Numbered from the stretch's first letter, positions 37,200-49,880 are shown. The stretch: DNA of 64,000 nt from Rhynchosporium graminicola (GCA_900074885.1 FJUW01000043.1:62001-126000), one strand, 5' to 3'. Translations and numbers: made by a program. The notes: generated from the sequence alone by a model not told the origin.

Positions 37200-38000
37200 T
37201 ATTACTATAGTCTTTAATAAACTATTAATAGAAGTTATAAAACCCTAAGTAGCTCTATACGCCGCGAACGTTACTAGTATACTCCTAGTTCTTAATAACC
37301 TTAACCTTCTCAGGATTAACTTTAATTCTATTAATACTAATAATAAATCTAAGAAACTTCATATAAGTAACGCCGAATTCAGACTTCTTAATATTAGCTT
37401 AAAAGCTATAGGCCTGTAGAATCTCGAGAATCTTTTATACGTAGATATTGTACTTTACTTCTAAGTCTAAATAGATTAAGATATCGTCTAAGTACGCTAA
37501 ATAGAAGTCGTCTAAGTGCTCTATTAATATATCGTTAATAAAACGCTAAAAGGTAGCTAGCCTATTTATAAAGCCGAAGGGAAGTACCTTATACTTATAT
37601 ACTCCGTATCGAGTGCGAAAGGTAATTAAATCTTCAGAATCTTTCGATATACGGATTTTATAAAACGCCTATTAAATATCGACTTTCGTAAAGATTTTCG
37701 CCTTAGAGATTCGTACTATTATCTTATCGATTAATAGAATAAGGTATAAGTCCTTCTAGGTAAGCTTATTTAGCTTCCGAAAGTTAATATAGAATTATAG
37801 CTTACTATCCGCTTTTTTAGCTATTAGGATTAGTATAGCCTAAGGAGTATTAAATAGTGCGATAAAGCCTTTATAGAGGTTCTTAGTAATATATCGTTTA
37901 GCTTCTACTAAGTACTTATCCGGTATCCTTCGAAGTAATTTAGTAGTTAAGGTATTATCTCTTATAAGCTTAATCTTATAATCTATTATTAGTTATCTCT
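37200..38000 (-). pseudogene. Reverse transcriptase relic of element C
   Basis: The minus strand reads FYLAYLDDILIY around 37474-37506, followed in order by ILEILQAY, KKSEFGVTYMKFLRFI, NPEKVKVIKNW and VQSYLGFYNFY. That order is the Gypsy RT palm and connection. Internal stops (TAA/TAG) fit RIP. The duplicate of this region lies at about 39.8-40.6 kb. Confidence 0.8.
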
Positions 38001-39015
38001 TAGCTAAATCATTAGAGGCTCTCGCGGAGAAGAGATCTTCAAATTCCTTCTACTTAGTAGGGAGTCTTTCTTTAATTATCTTATTATTCTTACGATACTT
38101 TACTTTCCTAGCTTTATTAGTAGTAAGACTTTCGTCGAGAGCGTATAATTTAATAGTATCTACTGCTTAAGTGCTTTTATAATACTGAATTTCGTCTTAG
38201 ATTTCTTTTAAGGAAATAATAAATACCTTAGAGCTATTACTCTTATTTTAGTATTTCCGGTTTAAATAAAAGTTATATATAGTAGTAGCTAAGATCTAGT
38301 TAATATTAGTTTTATAAGGTAAATCTCTTACCTCTCGATATGCTTACTTATCGATCTAGCGCTATTTAGTTACTTCGTAGGTAATATCGTTCTCTCAGGA
38401 ACCGGGATCACGAGTCTAGAAGAGGTTATTAGCTAACTCGTGACTTACTAATAGCTTATTTATAGCTTATACGCTATACTTCTATTCTCTTATAAATACT
38501 AATAAGCGACTTTCTTTCGCTTTCTTAACTAGCGCCGGTCGAGAAGCTTATACGCTAATAACTTCTTAGTCTAATAGAGTATCTTATCGCTCTTAATTAA
38601 GTTAATATCGTTAGCTTACTACCTTATCGCTTAAAGGTAATAGTAGCTCTAGTCTTTTATTATAGTAGCGTACTAGTAGTATATCTATTAGCTACTCTAG
38701 ATAGTTCTTATAGCGATAATTAAAGTTTTATTTAAGTTCGTAATATTCTAAGAATTTATATCTTATTAATATATTATTACTTCCTAAATTAGTAATTAGG
38801 AAAGGGAAGTTAACTTAACGATAGTCGATAGTAAGAGTAAGGAGAATTATATAAGTAATAGTAATACCGGCTTTTCTATTATAGCTAGTAGAAATAATAA
38901 GTTTCAGGAGAGTAAGGAAATTAATACTTAAGAGATCACGAAGTTTAAGAGCGACTAAGGTACGTAGAGCTCTAAAGATATTTACTCTACTATTAATATA
39001 TACTTCTGTTTTAAT

Positions 39016-39016
39016 N
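39016..39016. other. Single N between two identical 2574-bp segments
   Basis: The base before the N ends copy 1 and the base after it starts copy 2 of the same sequence. This is the pattern left when two overlapping contigs are joined without merging. Confidence 0.85.
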
Positions 39017-41590
39017 GAGTCGGAGAACCGGTAGTCGATTTATCGGACTTAGGTTACTTCGGTTTAGGTGCTATTCTTTAAGTTTATACTTAATATAAGC
39101 CTTCTCTATATAGTATAGTCTCCTGCGTTTAGTAGCTCTAGGCATAGAGGTATAATATAAGTAGATATTTACTATCTTCCTAGACGTAAGTAAAAGAGTT
39201 ATAGATAATATAACGCTTACTTTAGAAAGGTCTTAAAACTACCTGAGTAATAAGACTTTATATTACTATGAATATAAAGTAGTAAGAATCACTTGAGAAT
39301 CTATAACTAAGGAGTGAAGAAGTAGAGAGAGAATAGAAGTATATATATGAAAAGGGGCCCCTAAACTCTACTCGTATAATCTCGCTTAGTAGTAAGTGTT
39401 TCCACTAATAGGGAGAGACCTCCAAACCTGACCAGTCGTCACACTAAGTAGCTTAGGCTTATACTACTAGAAGGAGCGAAAGATAGCAAGGAGCTTCTTA
39501 TTATAGATCAGGTAATTCAGCTTTATATTAATTATTATTTTAGAGAAGAAATTAACCAGATAGAATATTCTATCTTCTTAAAGTTATAAGAGTATACTAG
39601 CTACTACCCTATCCGAAGAGTCGGTTTCGAGTCTAGTCTATTTGAATAGGTCGTAATAATATAAGATAGATACTATCTATAAGGCGTACTATAGACGCTT
39701 CTATACTTCCTTATAAGCTCTATCGAAGTGAAAGGGGACGTCTTTTCTAGTTAGTAATATAAGTAGTTAGCAGATATTACTATAGTCTTTAATAAACTAT
39801 TAATAGAAGTTATAAAACCCTAAGTAGCTCTATACGCCGCGAACGTTACTAGTATACTCCTAGTTCTTAATAACCTTAACCTTCTCAGGATTAACTTTAA
39901 TTCTATTAATACTAATAATAAATCTAAGAAACTTCATATAAGTAACGCCGAATTCAGACTTCTTAATATTAGCTTAAAAGCTATAGGCCTGTAGAATCTC
40001 GAGAATCTTTTATACGTAGATATTGTACTTTACTTCTAAGTCTAAATAGATTAAGATATCGTCTAAGTACGCTAAATAGAAGTCGTCTAAGTGCTCTATT
40101 AATATATCGTTAATAAAACGCTAAAAGGTAGCTAGCCTATTTATAAAGCCGAAGGGAAGTACCTTATACTTATATACTCCGTATCGAGTGCGAAAGGTAA
40201 TTAAATCTTCAGAATCTTTCGATATACGGATTTTATAAAACGCCTATTAAATATCGACTTTCGTAAAGATTTTCGCCTTAGAGATTCGTACTATTATCTT
40301 ATCGATTAATAGAATAAGGTATAAGTCCTTCTAGGTAAGCTTATTTAGCTTCCGAAAGTTAATATAGAATTATAGCTTACTATCCGCTTTTTTAGCTATT
40401 AGGATTAGTATAGCCTAAGGAGTATTAAATAGTGCGATAAAGCCTTTATAGAGGTTCTTAGTAATATATCGTTTAGCTTCTACTAAGTACTTATCCGGTA
40501 TCCTTCGAAGTAATTTAGTAGTTAAGGTATTATCTCTTATAAGCTTAATCTTATAATCTATTATTAGTTATCTCTTAGCTAAATCATTAGAGGCTCTCGC
40601 GGAGAAGAGATCTTCAAATTCCTTCTACTTAGTAGGGAGTCTTTCTTTAATTATCTTATTATTCTTACGATACTTTACTTTCCTAGCTTTATTAGTAGTA
40701 AGACTTTCGTCGAGAGCGTATAATTTAATAGTATCTACTGCTTAAGTGCTTTTATAATACTGAATTTCGTCTTAGATTTCTTTTAAGGAAATAATAAATA
40801 CCTTAGAGCTATTACTCTTATTTTAGTATTTCCGGTTTAAATAAAAGTTATATATAGTAGTAGCTAAGATCTAGTTAATATTAGTTTTATAAGGTAAATC
40901 TCTTACCTCTCGATATGCTTACTTATCGATCTAGCGCTATTTAGTTACTTCGTAGGTAATATCGTTCTCTCAGGAACCGGGATCACGAGTCTAGAAGAGG
41001 TTATTAGCTAACTCGTGACTTACTAATAGCTTATTTATAGCTTATACGCTATACTTCTATTCTCTTATAAATACTAATAAGCGACTTTCTTTCGCTTTCT
41101 TAACTAGCGCCGGTCGAGAAGCTTATACGCTAATAACTTCTTAGTCTAATAGAGTATCTTATCGCTCTTAATTAAGTTAATATCGTTAGCTTACTACCTT
41201 ATCGCTTAAAGGTAATAGTAGCTCTAGTCTTTTATTATAGTAGCGTACTAGTAGTATATCTATTAGCTACTCTAGATAGTTCTTATAGCGATAATTAAAG
41301 TTTTATTTAAGTTCGTAATATTCTAAGAATTTATATCTTATTAATATATTATTACTTCCTAAATTAGTAATTAGGAAAGGGAAGTTAACTTAACGATAGT
41401 CGATAGTAAGAGTAAGGAGAATTATATAAGTAATAGTAATACCGGCTTTTCTATTATAGCTAGTAGAAATAATAAGTTTCAGGAGAGTAAGGAAATTAAT
41501 ACTTAAGAGATCACGAAGTTTAAGAGCGACTAAGGTACGTAGAGCTCTAAAGATATTTACTCTACTATTAATATATACTTCTGTTTTAAT
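39017..41590. repeat. Second copy of the 2574-bp duplicated segment
   Basis: Identical to 36442-39015 at every position compared. It continues at 41591 into the rest of element C, while copy 1 stops at the N. The copy of the element A LTR here (39209-39443) has no left partner of its own. Confidence 0.85.
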
Positions 41591-43586
41591 AAATAATCTA
41601 TTTCTTTCTAATTCTATAGTAACTAGGAATTATTTTCCTCTAATAAGAGAACAGAAATCAGTATTTAAGTCTTTCTATAGATTAAGGCGTTAGCTATAAG
41701 ATAAGACTATTCTATAGCTTAGTAGTTTCCCGATAGCTCGTCGATCTCTACTAGGGAGGAGATATTAGTATTATTATTATTATCTTCCTTCGCGCTATAT
41801 ATAGTAGCGATATCCTCTATAGTTTAGCCGGTTATCTTAGCGATTTTTATAGCGTTAAGATAATCCCGAGCCTAATAATTATCCTTCTTATAGATATAGC
41901 AGGTATTAGTAGCGATAGTAGTATAAGGTACTCGTAAACCGGGACTATAGGTATTAGCTCGTAAGATAGCCTTAGGAGCGAATCGTATATTCTTAGTATA
42001 ATCGTTAATCTAGGAACCGCTCTTAGTAGCACGTTTAGTACTGAAATAAGTTTCTCTCTTAAGAATACCCGGGACCTTAACTAGAATAGTAGTAGTAGTA
42101 GCTTTTTTATTAAAGTTCTACTTAGTAGCGATATTTCTAAACTTACGATTACTAATAGTAAGGAACTCGTCGAGAGTAATATAGTTATAGTTCATCTTAT
42201 ACTTCCGAGTAGTAATAGTATACTCTAAAGCAAGAGAGAGCTTATTATAGAGGTCGCTAAACTATTATTCCTTAGGAATCTTACTAGTAGTAGCGAAGTT
42301 AGTAAACTAGACTCGGAATTAGTTATAAGTTATAGTATTAGTTATAACGAGATATTTATAAGAAGCCTTAGCTTTCTAAACGCGGTTATAATTAAAGAAA
42401 GACTAGTCGAGAGCAGCTAGGATATCAGTAGTATCTTTAAATTCAGTATTATCTATATACTAAAGAATAATAATCTTAGCCTCGCTTTCGGTACTCTTAA
42501 AGTAAGCCTTAATTTAAGTAGTACTAGTACAGAAATTACTAGAGAACTCTTTAATAAAGATCTTTATATCTATCTTCTAAGCGTCGTACTCGATCTCACC
42601 CTTATAGTTAGTAAAGATAAAGCGAGAGTAACGAATCTTATAAGCGTTAATAGAAGCGATAGCTTAATTAATCTTTAGAAAGTAGTAATTAATAAGTAGC
42701 TAGAGGTCTATAGTAAGAGCGCGAGCTTAATAAGTAATAGTATTATCTCTAGCTCCGGTAGTCTTACTAGTAGTAACTAGATTAGTAATCTATTTTATCT
42801 ATATAGTATTAAAAGTAAGTATTTCCGCTATAATAACTAATAGAGTGCTTTCTCTAGTAATAGAAGTAAGAGTAGTAGATTTAGTCTCCGAGATAGGAGA
42901 GATTAATAGTAATATAGGTAGGAGTACGATAGTAGTATCGATAGTTAAGGTTAACTTTAGAGGTTTTAGGGACTCGGGCTAAGGTATAAGTTCCTTATCC
43001 GCTTCCTCGAAGTCGTTATTAATAGACCCTGAACTAGTTTCTTCCTTAATAGTATTACTCTTAATAGTATCTCTAATAGTATCCTCCGCTAGCGCGCTTC
43101 TACTTATCTTCTATTCGGGGAACCCGAGTCTATCTAGTATAGAGGGCTCTCGAGTGCTTCGGCGTAGTTATATATAAGAGGGCCCGCTATAGCTAAAAAA
43201 ACGCGCTTAAGAGGGATCTAAAGCTTAATAGTAACCTATTTAAAAGGGTAAAGATTAATATAGCGCGAGAATAAGCACGTTCTTAAAGTCCCTTAGTAGA
43301 GTATATATTTAAGGTATTAGGAGGTTACTAATTAGGTTTACTTTAGATTCCTTTTACGAGTTCACTTTATTTCAGCTATCGAGTTCTCTTCTTATAAGTA
43401 TATATAAAGTTAGAATCGTAAGAGGGAGCTTCGCAGAGGTCGTGGAGGTTCGTAGAAGTCGCGATATTAGAAGGGTTTAAGGTCGAGGATACGTAAAGCT
43501 AAGCACGAGGCTAAAGGCGCAAAAAATATCGTAATAAGGTTTTTTAGTAGAATTATACTATAGAAGTAGTACTAATTAAGAGAGGG
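41591..43586 (-). mobile_element. Internal region of element C, 5' (gag-side) part
   Basis: Stop-filled AT-rich sequence between the RT region and the insertion of B. One 61-codon frame at 41847-42032 survives on the minus strand but is Leu/Ile-rich and uninformative. In the minus orientation this should correspond to gag; no zinc knuckle was readable. Confidence 0.5.
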
Positions 43587-43591
43587 AGTTC

Positions 43592-43840
43592 TGTGACGCT
43601 TGCTCTAGAAAGGTCTCAAAACTACCTGAGTAATAAGACCTCATATTACTATGAATATGAAGTAGTAAGAATCACTTGAGAATCTATAACTAAGGAGTGA
43701 AGAAGTAGAGAGAGAATAGAAGTATATATATGAAAAGGGGCCCCTAAACTCTACTTGTGTAATCTCGCTTAGTAGTAAGTGTTTCTACTAATAGGGAGAG
43801 ACCTCCAAACCTGACCAGTCGAACCTAACTAGTCGTCATA
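43592..43840 (-). repeat. LTR of element B (left)
   Basis: 249 bp, starting TGTGACGCTTGCTC. Near its end the motif CCAGTCGAACCTAACTAGTCG shows the 14-bp duplication relative to element A. Confidence 0.9.
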
Positions 43841-45339
43841 CTACCCCCCTCTCCGAAAAAAAGCTCGCCCTCGAGCGTTAGTCTATCTCCTTGTTACTAT
43901 TAAGGTAGTTATAATTATTAATTCTATCGTAGAAAGCTTTTAGATAATTAGGTAGTCTAGCAGGAGGTCTAGCTTACGTTAGGTTATTAAGGTGGAATTA
44001 TTACAGCTTAGCGGGAGCGTATTTAACGTCTATAGTATCGTACTATATAAGATCGACGTCTTGATTTAACTAGGAAACTCGGTATAAGAGGCTATTACGC
44101 TGCTTACGGCACGTAAGTATATCTTCGATCTCCTATTTATTATTACTAGTGATATTAATAGGTAATAGCGATAGTAAGGTTTATCCTAGTAAGGGGTCGT
44201 TTAGATACTTCCGTAGCTTAGTAGCAGGGAATACGTTATATACTTTTATACTAGTAGGGAGCTCTAGGCGATAAGAGCTTCCGACCTTTTTAATTATACA
44301 GAAGGGTCTATTAGTCGGGAAGTCGAGTTTTTTACTAAGTCGAGTACTTATAAAGTAGCGTATATCTAGCTAAATAAGGTCGTTTATAGTGAAGTCGACT
44401 TCACGGCGTAAGCGATTATAGGATTAGGATATCTTAGCTTATACACGTTAGAGGCTAGATTAAGTAGTAATCTAGGTATCGCGTAAGCGATTAGCGTAAT
44501 CTAGAGCTTACTAAGTATTTAACTTATTAGTAGGCGTAATAGAGTTAGGTAGGTCTTTCTAATTCTAATTAACGCGGGGTATATATCTATAAACAACTTT
44601 AAAGGGTAAGAGACCTCTAAGGGATTCGTAAGGGAGAGTTATCTAAGCGTAGTCTATAATAAGTAAGAATTCTGACTAGTTATCTTAATAGTAAGAGATA
44701 AAAGGTCGTAATCTATATTAGAGATATTAGTTATAGATCTCTATTTAGCTATCTGTTTACAGGTAGTCTGCTATAGAAAGCTATCTTTTAGTACTAAGAA
44801 TTATAATAACTATAGTCTAAAAACAGGAAACGAATTAAGGCCCTCTATTAGAGGTAATTATTAATAGAGCTCCGAAATAGCGGTATACGTAGTATAAGTA
44901 AAGCCTTATAAGGTCGCGCGTATTAGAGGTCTTTCGGCATAGAATACTAATTGCTTATTTACTAAAATAGTCGATAAATACGAGAACGTTATTATAGCTA
45001 TATTTATCGCGGTTAAAGCTATAGTAGTCGACTATAATATACTCCTATAGATATAATAGTATAGGAAGAGGTTAAAGGAGGCCCGGTTTCTTATCACGCG
45101 GCACTTGAATTCGTTAGTAAGTATAATAGTTATAGTAGTACTAGTTAATAGTTAAAGTGATTCCGTACTACTAGTATTATAATACTAGCAGTTATAAGGT
45201 CTTCTTTACACTTAGATAAGTAGTCTCTAATCGGTCGTATACTTCGCGTATAAGTAGTATACGAAAGTATAAGATATTAAGTATAATTAGTCTTCCTTTA
45301 TAAAGTAGAAGATCTTTTTCTATAGTTAGTTTTCTAGGG

Positions 45340-45340
45340 N
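45340..45340. other. Single N: assembly gap or join in element B
   Basis: Right of the N the sequence (CGCGAAAGTCGATATAGAATC) matches element A from 33401. Left of it lie about 285 bases absent from A. As in A, the RT catalytic core is missing at this join. Confidence 0.85.
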
Positions 45341-48300
45341 CGCGAAAGTCGATATAGAATCTTAGACTTCTATTAGCTTTCTTAACGAAAAGAACAGGTA
45401 TAGCGTATAGTACTTAAGAAGGTTCGATGAAACTTTTAGCTAAGTTATTAATAATATACGCCTTAACGACTTCAAGTTCTTTAGCCGATATCTTATATAA
45501 GGGGGAGTATTTAAGGTTCTTCTCAGCTCCTTCCTTAAGCTTAATTCGGTAATCGTATAAGCGATAAGAGGGGAGAATATCGCTAGCTTCCTTAGAAAAG
45601 ACGTATACCTACTAGCTATACTCGTGAGGTATCTATAGTTCTGAATCTAATTCGCTTAAGCTAATAGTAAATTACTAAGCGGTTTTACGACGTTCTGTAA
45701 GGTCGATAGTTAAAGATACGATAGTAGTATTATATTACTGAACTGCGATTCGGTCGTTAAGAAGCTTATTTATCTCGTGAAGAGTAGTAGAGAAGATCTT
45801 ATTATTAGAAGACTTTTAGCGTTTATATAAGAGATAGAAAGCTAGGCCGCTAATCGTGCAAATCTCTAGCGCAGGAGGCTCTAGAAGAGGCTTAAGTACA
45901 CGAGGTAGTCTTTATCGCTTCCGAAATATTATAATATCTGTTTTTATACTTTAAGTAGCTTCTATTAAGTCGCGAGATAGTATTCCGAGCAACTATTAGT
46001 CTATAGTATAAATTATATAGGCGTAGTCTTATACGTAAGTCTTTAACGTAAAGACTTCTAATTAGAGTTAAAGTAGAGATTCACGCGGGATATAAGCAAT
46101 AATATCGCTAAATCGTACGTACTTCGGCTATATATTAGTAGCTACTCTAGAGTATAAAGACTTCTCTTTACTGCTCTATTCTTATTCTTCAGGTAATAAA
46201 TACTTAGGCTTATTATATCTATAGTAAGTAGTATAAACGCCGGAGAAATAGTCCTAACTAATCGGCAGTAATAACAGAGGGTTAGTTACCTATAGAATAA
46301 TCTCTAGGGGAGAGTTTTAGATATTTTTATAGCTATAAGTCTCCCTTAAAATGCGCTTCCGAGCTAGTAATAGTCGTTTAATAATAGAGATAAAGTTAAT
46401 AACAGCTCGAATATTAATAAGAGAGTTAGCTACGCTTCGCTATTCCTCGTACGCTTCCCAGAACTGATCGAGGCGTTCGTTTCGTTCGTTAGTATCGTAT
46501 TAGTAGCGCTAGTAAGTATAGTATTTACGTAAGTCCTTAATCTCGATCGAGGAGCTATAAATATTACTAGGAGGAGTATATAGTAGCTAAATAATCTATC
46601 GTTTAGAGGTATCTAAGAGTACTTAATATTCCGAAAGCTAAGTCCTTCTGAGTATAATACTATAGTTTCCGAGAGTAGTAATAAGAAAGGAGGTAAATAC
46701 CTAAACGCGACGATCTACTATCAAATTAAGTATCATATAGTAACTAATAGTACTACTATTAACGCTATTAAAGCCTTTAATAGGAATTACGTTTAGCAGA
46801 AGGTAAATTAAAAGTTTTAAGAAAAAAGAAAAAGATTTAAGAAAAGAATAATTAATAAAATAGTATCTATTAGCTCCAGAATCGAGAAGTGCAAGTAGCT
46901 TATACGAGAGTCTATTCTTAGTAAGAGTAGTACGTGTAGTGAACGATTAACTACTAAGAAGCTTCGTAAAGTCAAGATATCGTATATCTCGTATACTACC
47001 TAGGAAGAAGTTTTTCCCTAGGCGTGATCTTTTACTAGCGGTTTAATATACTCTTAAGTATTATTATACGTTTCTTCTAGCTTATTATTAATATCGTTAT
47101 TAGTATTAATTATATTGATTCGATACGAAGTATTAAGTCGAGCTAACGATAAGCGTAGGTATAAAGTAGGCGTAAAGTAATAAGGAGTATTCGCTAGCGA
47201 TTATACACGAGGCATATCGTTTCGTGCAGAGTATAATACTTATTTACTAGTTATACTAGTGTTCTCGAGCGTAAGAAGACTAATTTACGGATAAGAAGAG
47301 GAGTTAGTACTATAGCGCTAGAAGGAGGTATTTATAGGGCGTTCCCGAGTCGCGCTAGCCTTAGCCGAAGACTCGGAATAGTAAGTCTTTTCAATAAATT
47401 AACTTTAGTCTTTAGCTTATATAGCTTTAACGTATTCTTCTAGTATCCTTAACGTTTAGTACTATTAGAAGAGCTATTTCCGTAGCTATATAAGTAGCTT
47501 CTCTTATAAGTCTATTTTCAGAGTCGATTAATTATTTACTCTAGCTTTACGAGCTAGCGTACAAAACTCGTAGTAGAACGTCTAGAAGGTCTACTTATAA
47601 TCTATCTTTAGCGCGAAGTAGCTAGCTCTTATAGTTTATTAGTCGTATAGATTAGATAAGAAGGAGATAAGTTAAGTAATTATATCGAGTGAATCGATTA
47701 TACTACATTCTTTATTATATTCTAGTTCTAAGAATAAGAGTTCTAGGTAGGTTCTAGCTATTCCTTCTATTTAGTTAAGTAACTAATCTTTATAGTGATC
47801 TTTATTAATAAAGTAGCTAGAGTAGCGCCGGAGGGCGTTACGTATCTATACTTCCAAGAGTTTTAGAGAGTAGTTAATTCTATTAGAGAGCTTATTTAGA
47901 AGGTTCGGTATCTTCTCTATACGCGTAGTATATAATATTAATAATATTCCTCTAGTAGATTATTCTTAATAATAATTATAAGGCGTAAGAGTAGCGTTAT
48001 CTTCTTTAATTAATAGTAGTAGTATTATACGCGATTAAACGTTATTAAATAATATAGACTTAGTAGAGCGCTAAGTAGTTAACTAGCGTAGTTCTAGGAA
48101 CTAGTCCAATAACTAGAATAGTTCTAAAGATAAGTTAGCGTTTAATTATCTCTCCTCCGCGAGCTTCCTTTCTGCATCTTATAGCTAGTAAGCGCGGTCT
48201 TCCTATAAGTTACTTATAGTTACTATTAATATAAGAGTATTATCGGGGAAGTTTAGCGACTTAGTAAGTTCATTAATTATAATAAGAGTTAGGGAGCTTA

Positions 48301-48585
48301 ACTCGGACGAGGCGTTATCGCGAGTACTCTCTACTATAGAGAGAGGTAAGTTATAGCGAGTATTATAAGTCGCTAAAGAATAGGAGGTAAAGGGAGTCGG
48401 AGAACTAGTAGTCGATTTATCGGACTTAGGTTACTTCGGTTTAAGTACTATTCTTCAAGTTTATACTTAGTATAAGCCTTCTCTATATAGCGTAATCTCT
48501 TACGTTTAGTAGCTTTAGGCATAGAGGTATAATATAAGTAGATATTTACTATCTTCTTAGACGTAAGTAAAAGAGTTATAGATAA

Positions 48586-48834
48586 TATAACGCTTACTCT
48601 AGAAAGGTCTTAAAACTACCTAAGTAATAAGACCTTATATTACTATGAATATAAAGTAGTAAGAATCACTTGAGAATCTATAACTAAGGAGTAAAGAAGA
48701 AGAGAGAGAATAGAAGTATATATATGAAAAGGGGCCCCTAAACTCTACTTATATAATCTCGCTTAGTAGTAAGTGTTTCCACTAATAGGGAGAGACCTCC
48801 AAACCTGACTAGTCGAACCTGACCAGTCGTCATA
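48586..48834 (-). repeat. LTR of element B (right)
   Basis: 249 bp, the TG end changed to TA by RIP. It ends GTCGTCATA and is followed by AGTTC. Confidence 0.9.
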
Positions 48835-49014
48835 AGTTCAGCTTTCTCTGAAATACTCTACTTCTAAGGTATAGAAATAGATAGCGCGTATAGTTGAAGT
48901 TATCGAGTACAGGTAAGGTAGAAGTTGTAGAAGTCGTACTAAGAAGGTAGTACTAGCTTTAAGGCTTCTAAATAGATATTACTACTTCCTAGCGAGGTAG
49001 TCGATCTTTTCTTA

Positions 49015-49230
49015 TATTATAGCAGGGCATAAGAGGTAATAATAACTTATATTCGCTCTTAAGGGTACGCGTAATAAAGAGAAGAAAAGATAAGGAGAAG
49101 AGGTTCTACTCTCGACTCCTTCCTTAAGGTATAGCCGTAGGGCTGTGCTGACTAATCTGCCGCGGCTGCTAAGGCTCGCTTACCCCCTCGTGCCTGGAGG
49201 CCTGAGGCTCCTCACGTACAGGTCGTGACA
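49015..49230 (-). repeat. LTR of element C (right)
   Basis: 216 bp. Its first half shows many G-to-A changes against the left LTR, while the last 120 bases are almost identical. It ends GTCGTGACA, followed by GTAAT. Confidence 0.9.
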
Positions 49231-49795
49231 GTAATACCTTCTAGTAATAGTAAAAGCCTTATAATCTTTATTCCCCTACTTTAGAAACTTAATTCTAGGA
49301 AAGTCTAAAGTGTAAATTTTCCAGTAGATAGAACTATATATAGTAATATCTAATAGTAATATATAAAGTCTCTATTTCACTCCTAGAATCTTTCCTGATT
49401 ATTCTTCTAATAACTTAAAGCTAACTTAATATGCTTAACCTTAAGTATCGTGATAGCTTATACTCTACTAGACTTCAATTATCTAGCGATAACTACTACT
49501 TTAATAGATATACTTAAAGGGGGAGATCGCTAAGAAAGCTAAAATCTCCTAAGAAGATAGAATACTAGCGACGTACTAATAATAAAGAAGAGTTCTCTAA
49601 GTAGGAGGGATTTATTATTCCAGATAGAGATAATAATAAGGAATAGATTTACTACTTCTCTTCTTCTACTATAATACCCTTAATTGAACTTTTATAAAAG
49701 ACTAAATTATTCCGTATTACTATTTACTATTACTATATAATCTAAAAAGTAAATAATTTAAAAAAGTAGTTGATTCTATTAATATTTACTTAGTA

Positions 49796-49880
49796 ACTGA
49801 ATATTCTGGTGTTCCTGGGTTTTCCCGTGAAAAAACGCTAAAATCTCAGATGAGACACCCACTCGTTATCTACCGCCATA
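49796..49880 (-). repeat. Right terminal inverted repeat of outer element
   Basis: The inverted partner of 29228-29312, ending CTACCGCCATA, followed by the CACAAC duplication. Confidence 0.9.

Larger units (their letters stand above)
36442..39015. repeat. First copy of a 2574-bp duplicated segment (likely assembly artefact)
   Basis: This stretch recurs at 39017-41590 with a constant offset of 2575 and no difference at any of the points compared. It spans the end of element A, including its right LTR, and the RT region of element C. The two copies are separated by one N. Confidence 0.85.
43592..48834 (-). mobile_element. Gypsy-type LTR retrotransposon B, nested in C, RIP-degraded
   Basis: 249-bp LTRs at 43592-43840 and 48586-48834 are flanked by AGTTC (43587-43591 and 48835-48839). 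The sequence is closely related to element A throughout, in the same orientation, with the polypurine-tract complement (CTACCCCCCTCTCC) after the left LTR. An RT fragment equal to that of A begins just right of the N at 45340. Each LTR has a 14-bp internal duplication that A lacks. No open frames survive. Confidence 0.85.
29500..49230 (-). mobile_element. Gypsy-type LTR retrotransposon C, RIP-degraded, hosting elements A and B
   Basis: 216-bp LTRs at 29500-29715 and 49015-49230 are flanked by the 5-bp duplication GTAAT (29495-29499, 49231-49235). The LTR starts TGTTACGG and ends GTCGTGACA. A pyrimidine run just inside the left LTR (TTACCCCCCTCTC) is the polypurine tract of a minus-strand element. 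Minus-strand reading at about 37.2-38.0 kb gives a Gypsy reverse transcriptase with YLDDILIY. After removing A, B and the duplicated 2574 bp, C is about 6.9 kb. It is full of stops and dead. Confidence 0.85.
29228..49880. mobile_element. Outer TIR DNA element carrying a nested retrotransposon block
   Basis: Inverted repeats of about 85 bp starting TATGGCGGTAGATAACGAGT lie at 29228-29312 and 49796-49880, flanked by a perfect 6-bp direct repeat (CACAAC). Without the retroelement inserted at 29500-49230 the element would be about 0.92 kb, i.e. a short non-autonomous element. Its interior (29313-29499 and 49231-49795) is AT-rich and has no readable protein. The superfamily is not identified. The outer 40 bases are not RIP-altered; the interior is. 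Confidence 0.75.

Noticed and set aside
41847..42032. 61-codon Leu/Ile-rich minus frame inside element C
   Set aside because: An isolated frame in RIP-degraded sequence with low complexity; no homology recognised.
29228..49880. A giant Polinton/Maverick- or Starship-like element suggested by 20-kb size, TIRs and 6-bp target duplication
   Set aside because: The size is due to three nested Gypsy elements with their own target duplications. No polymerase B, integrase or tyrosine-recombinase captain was seen.
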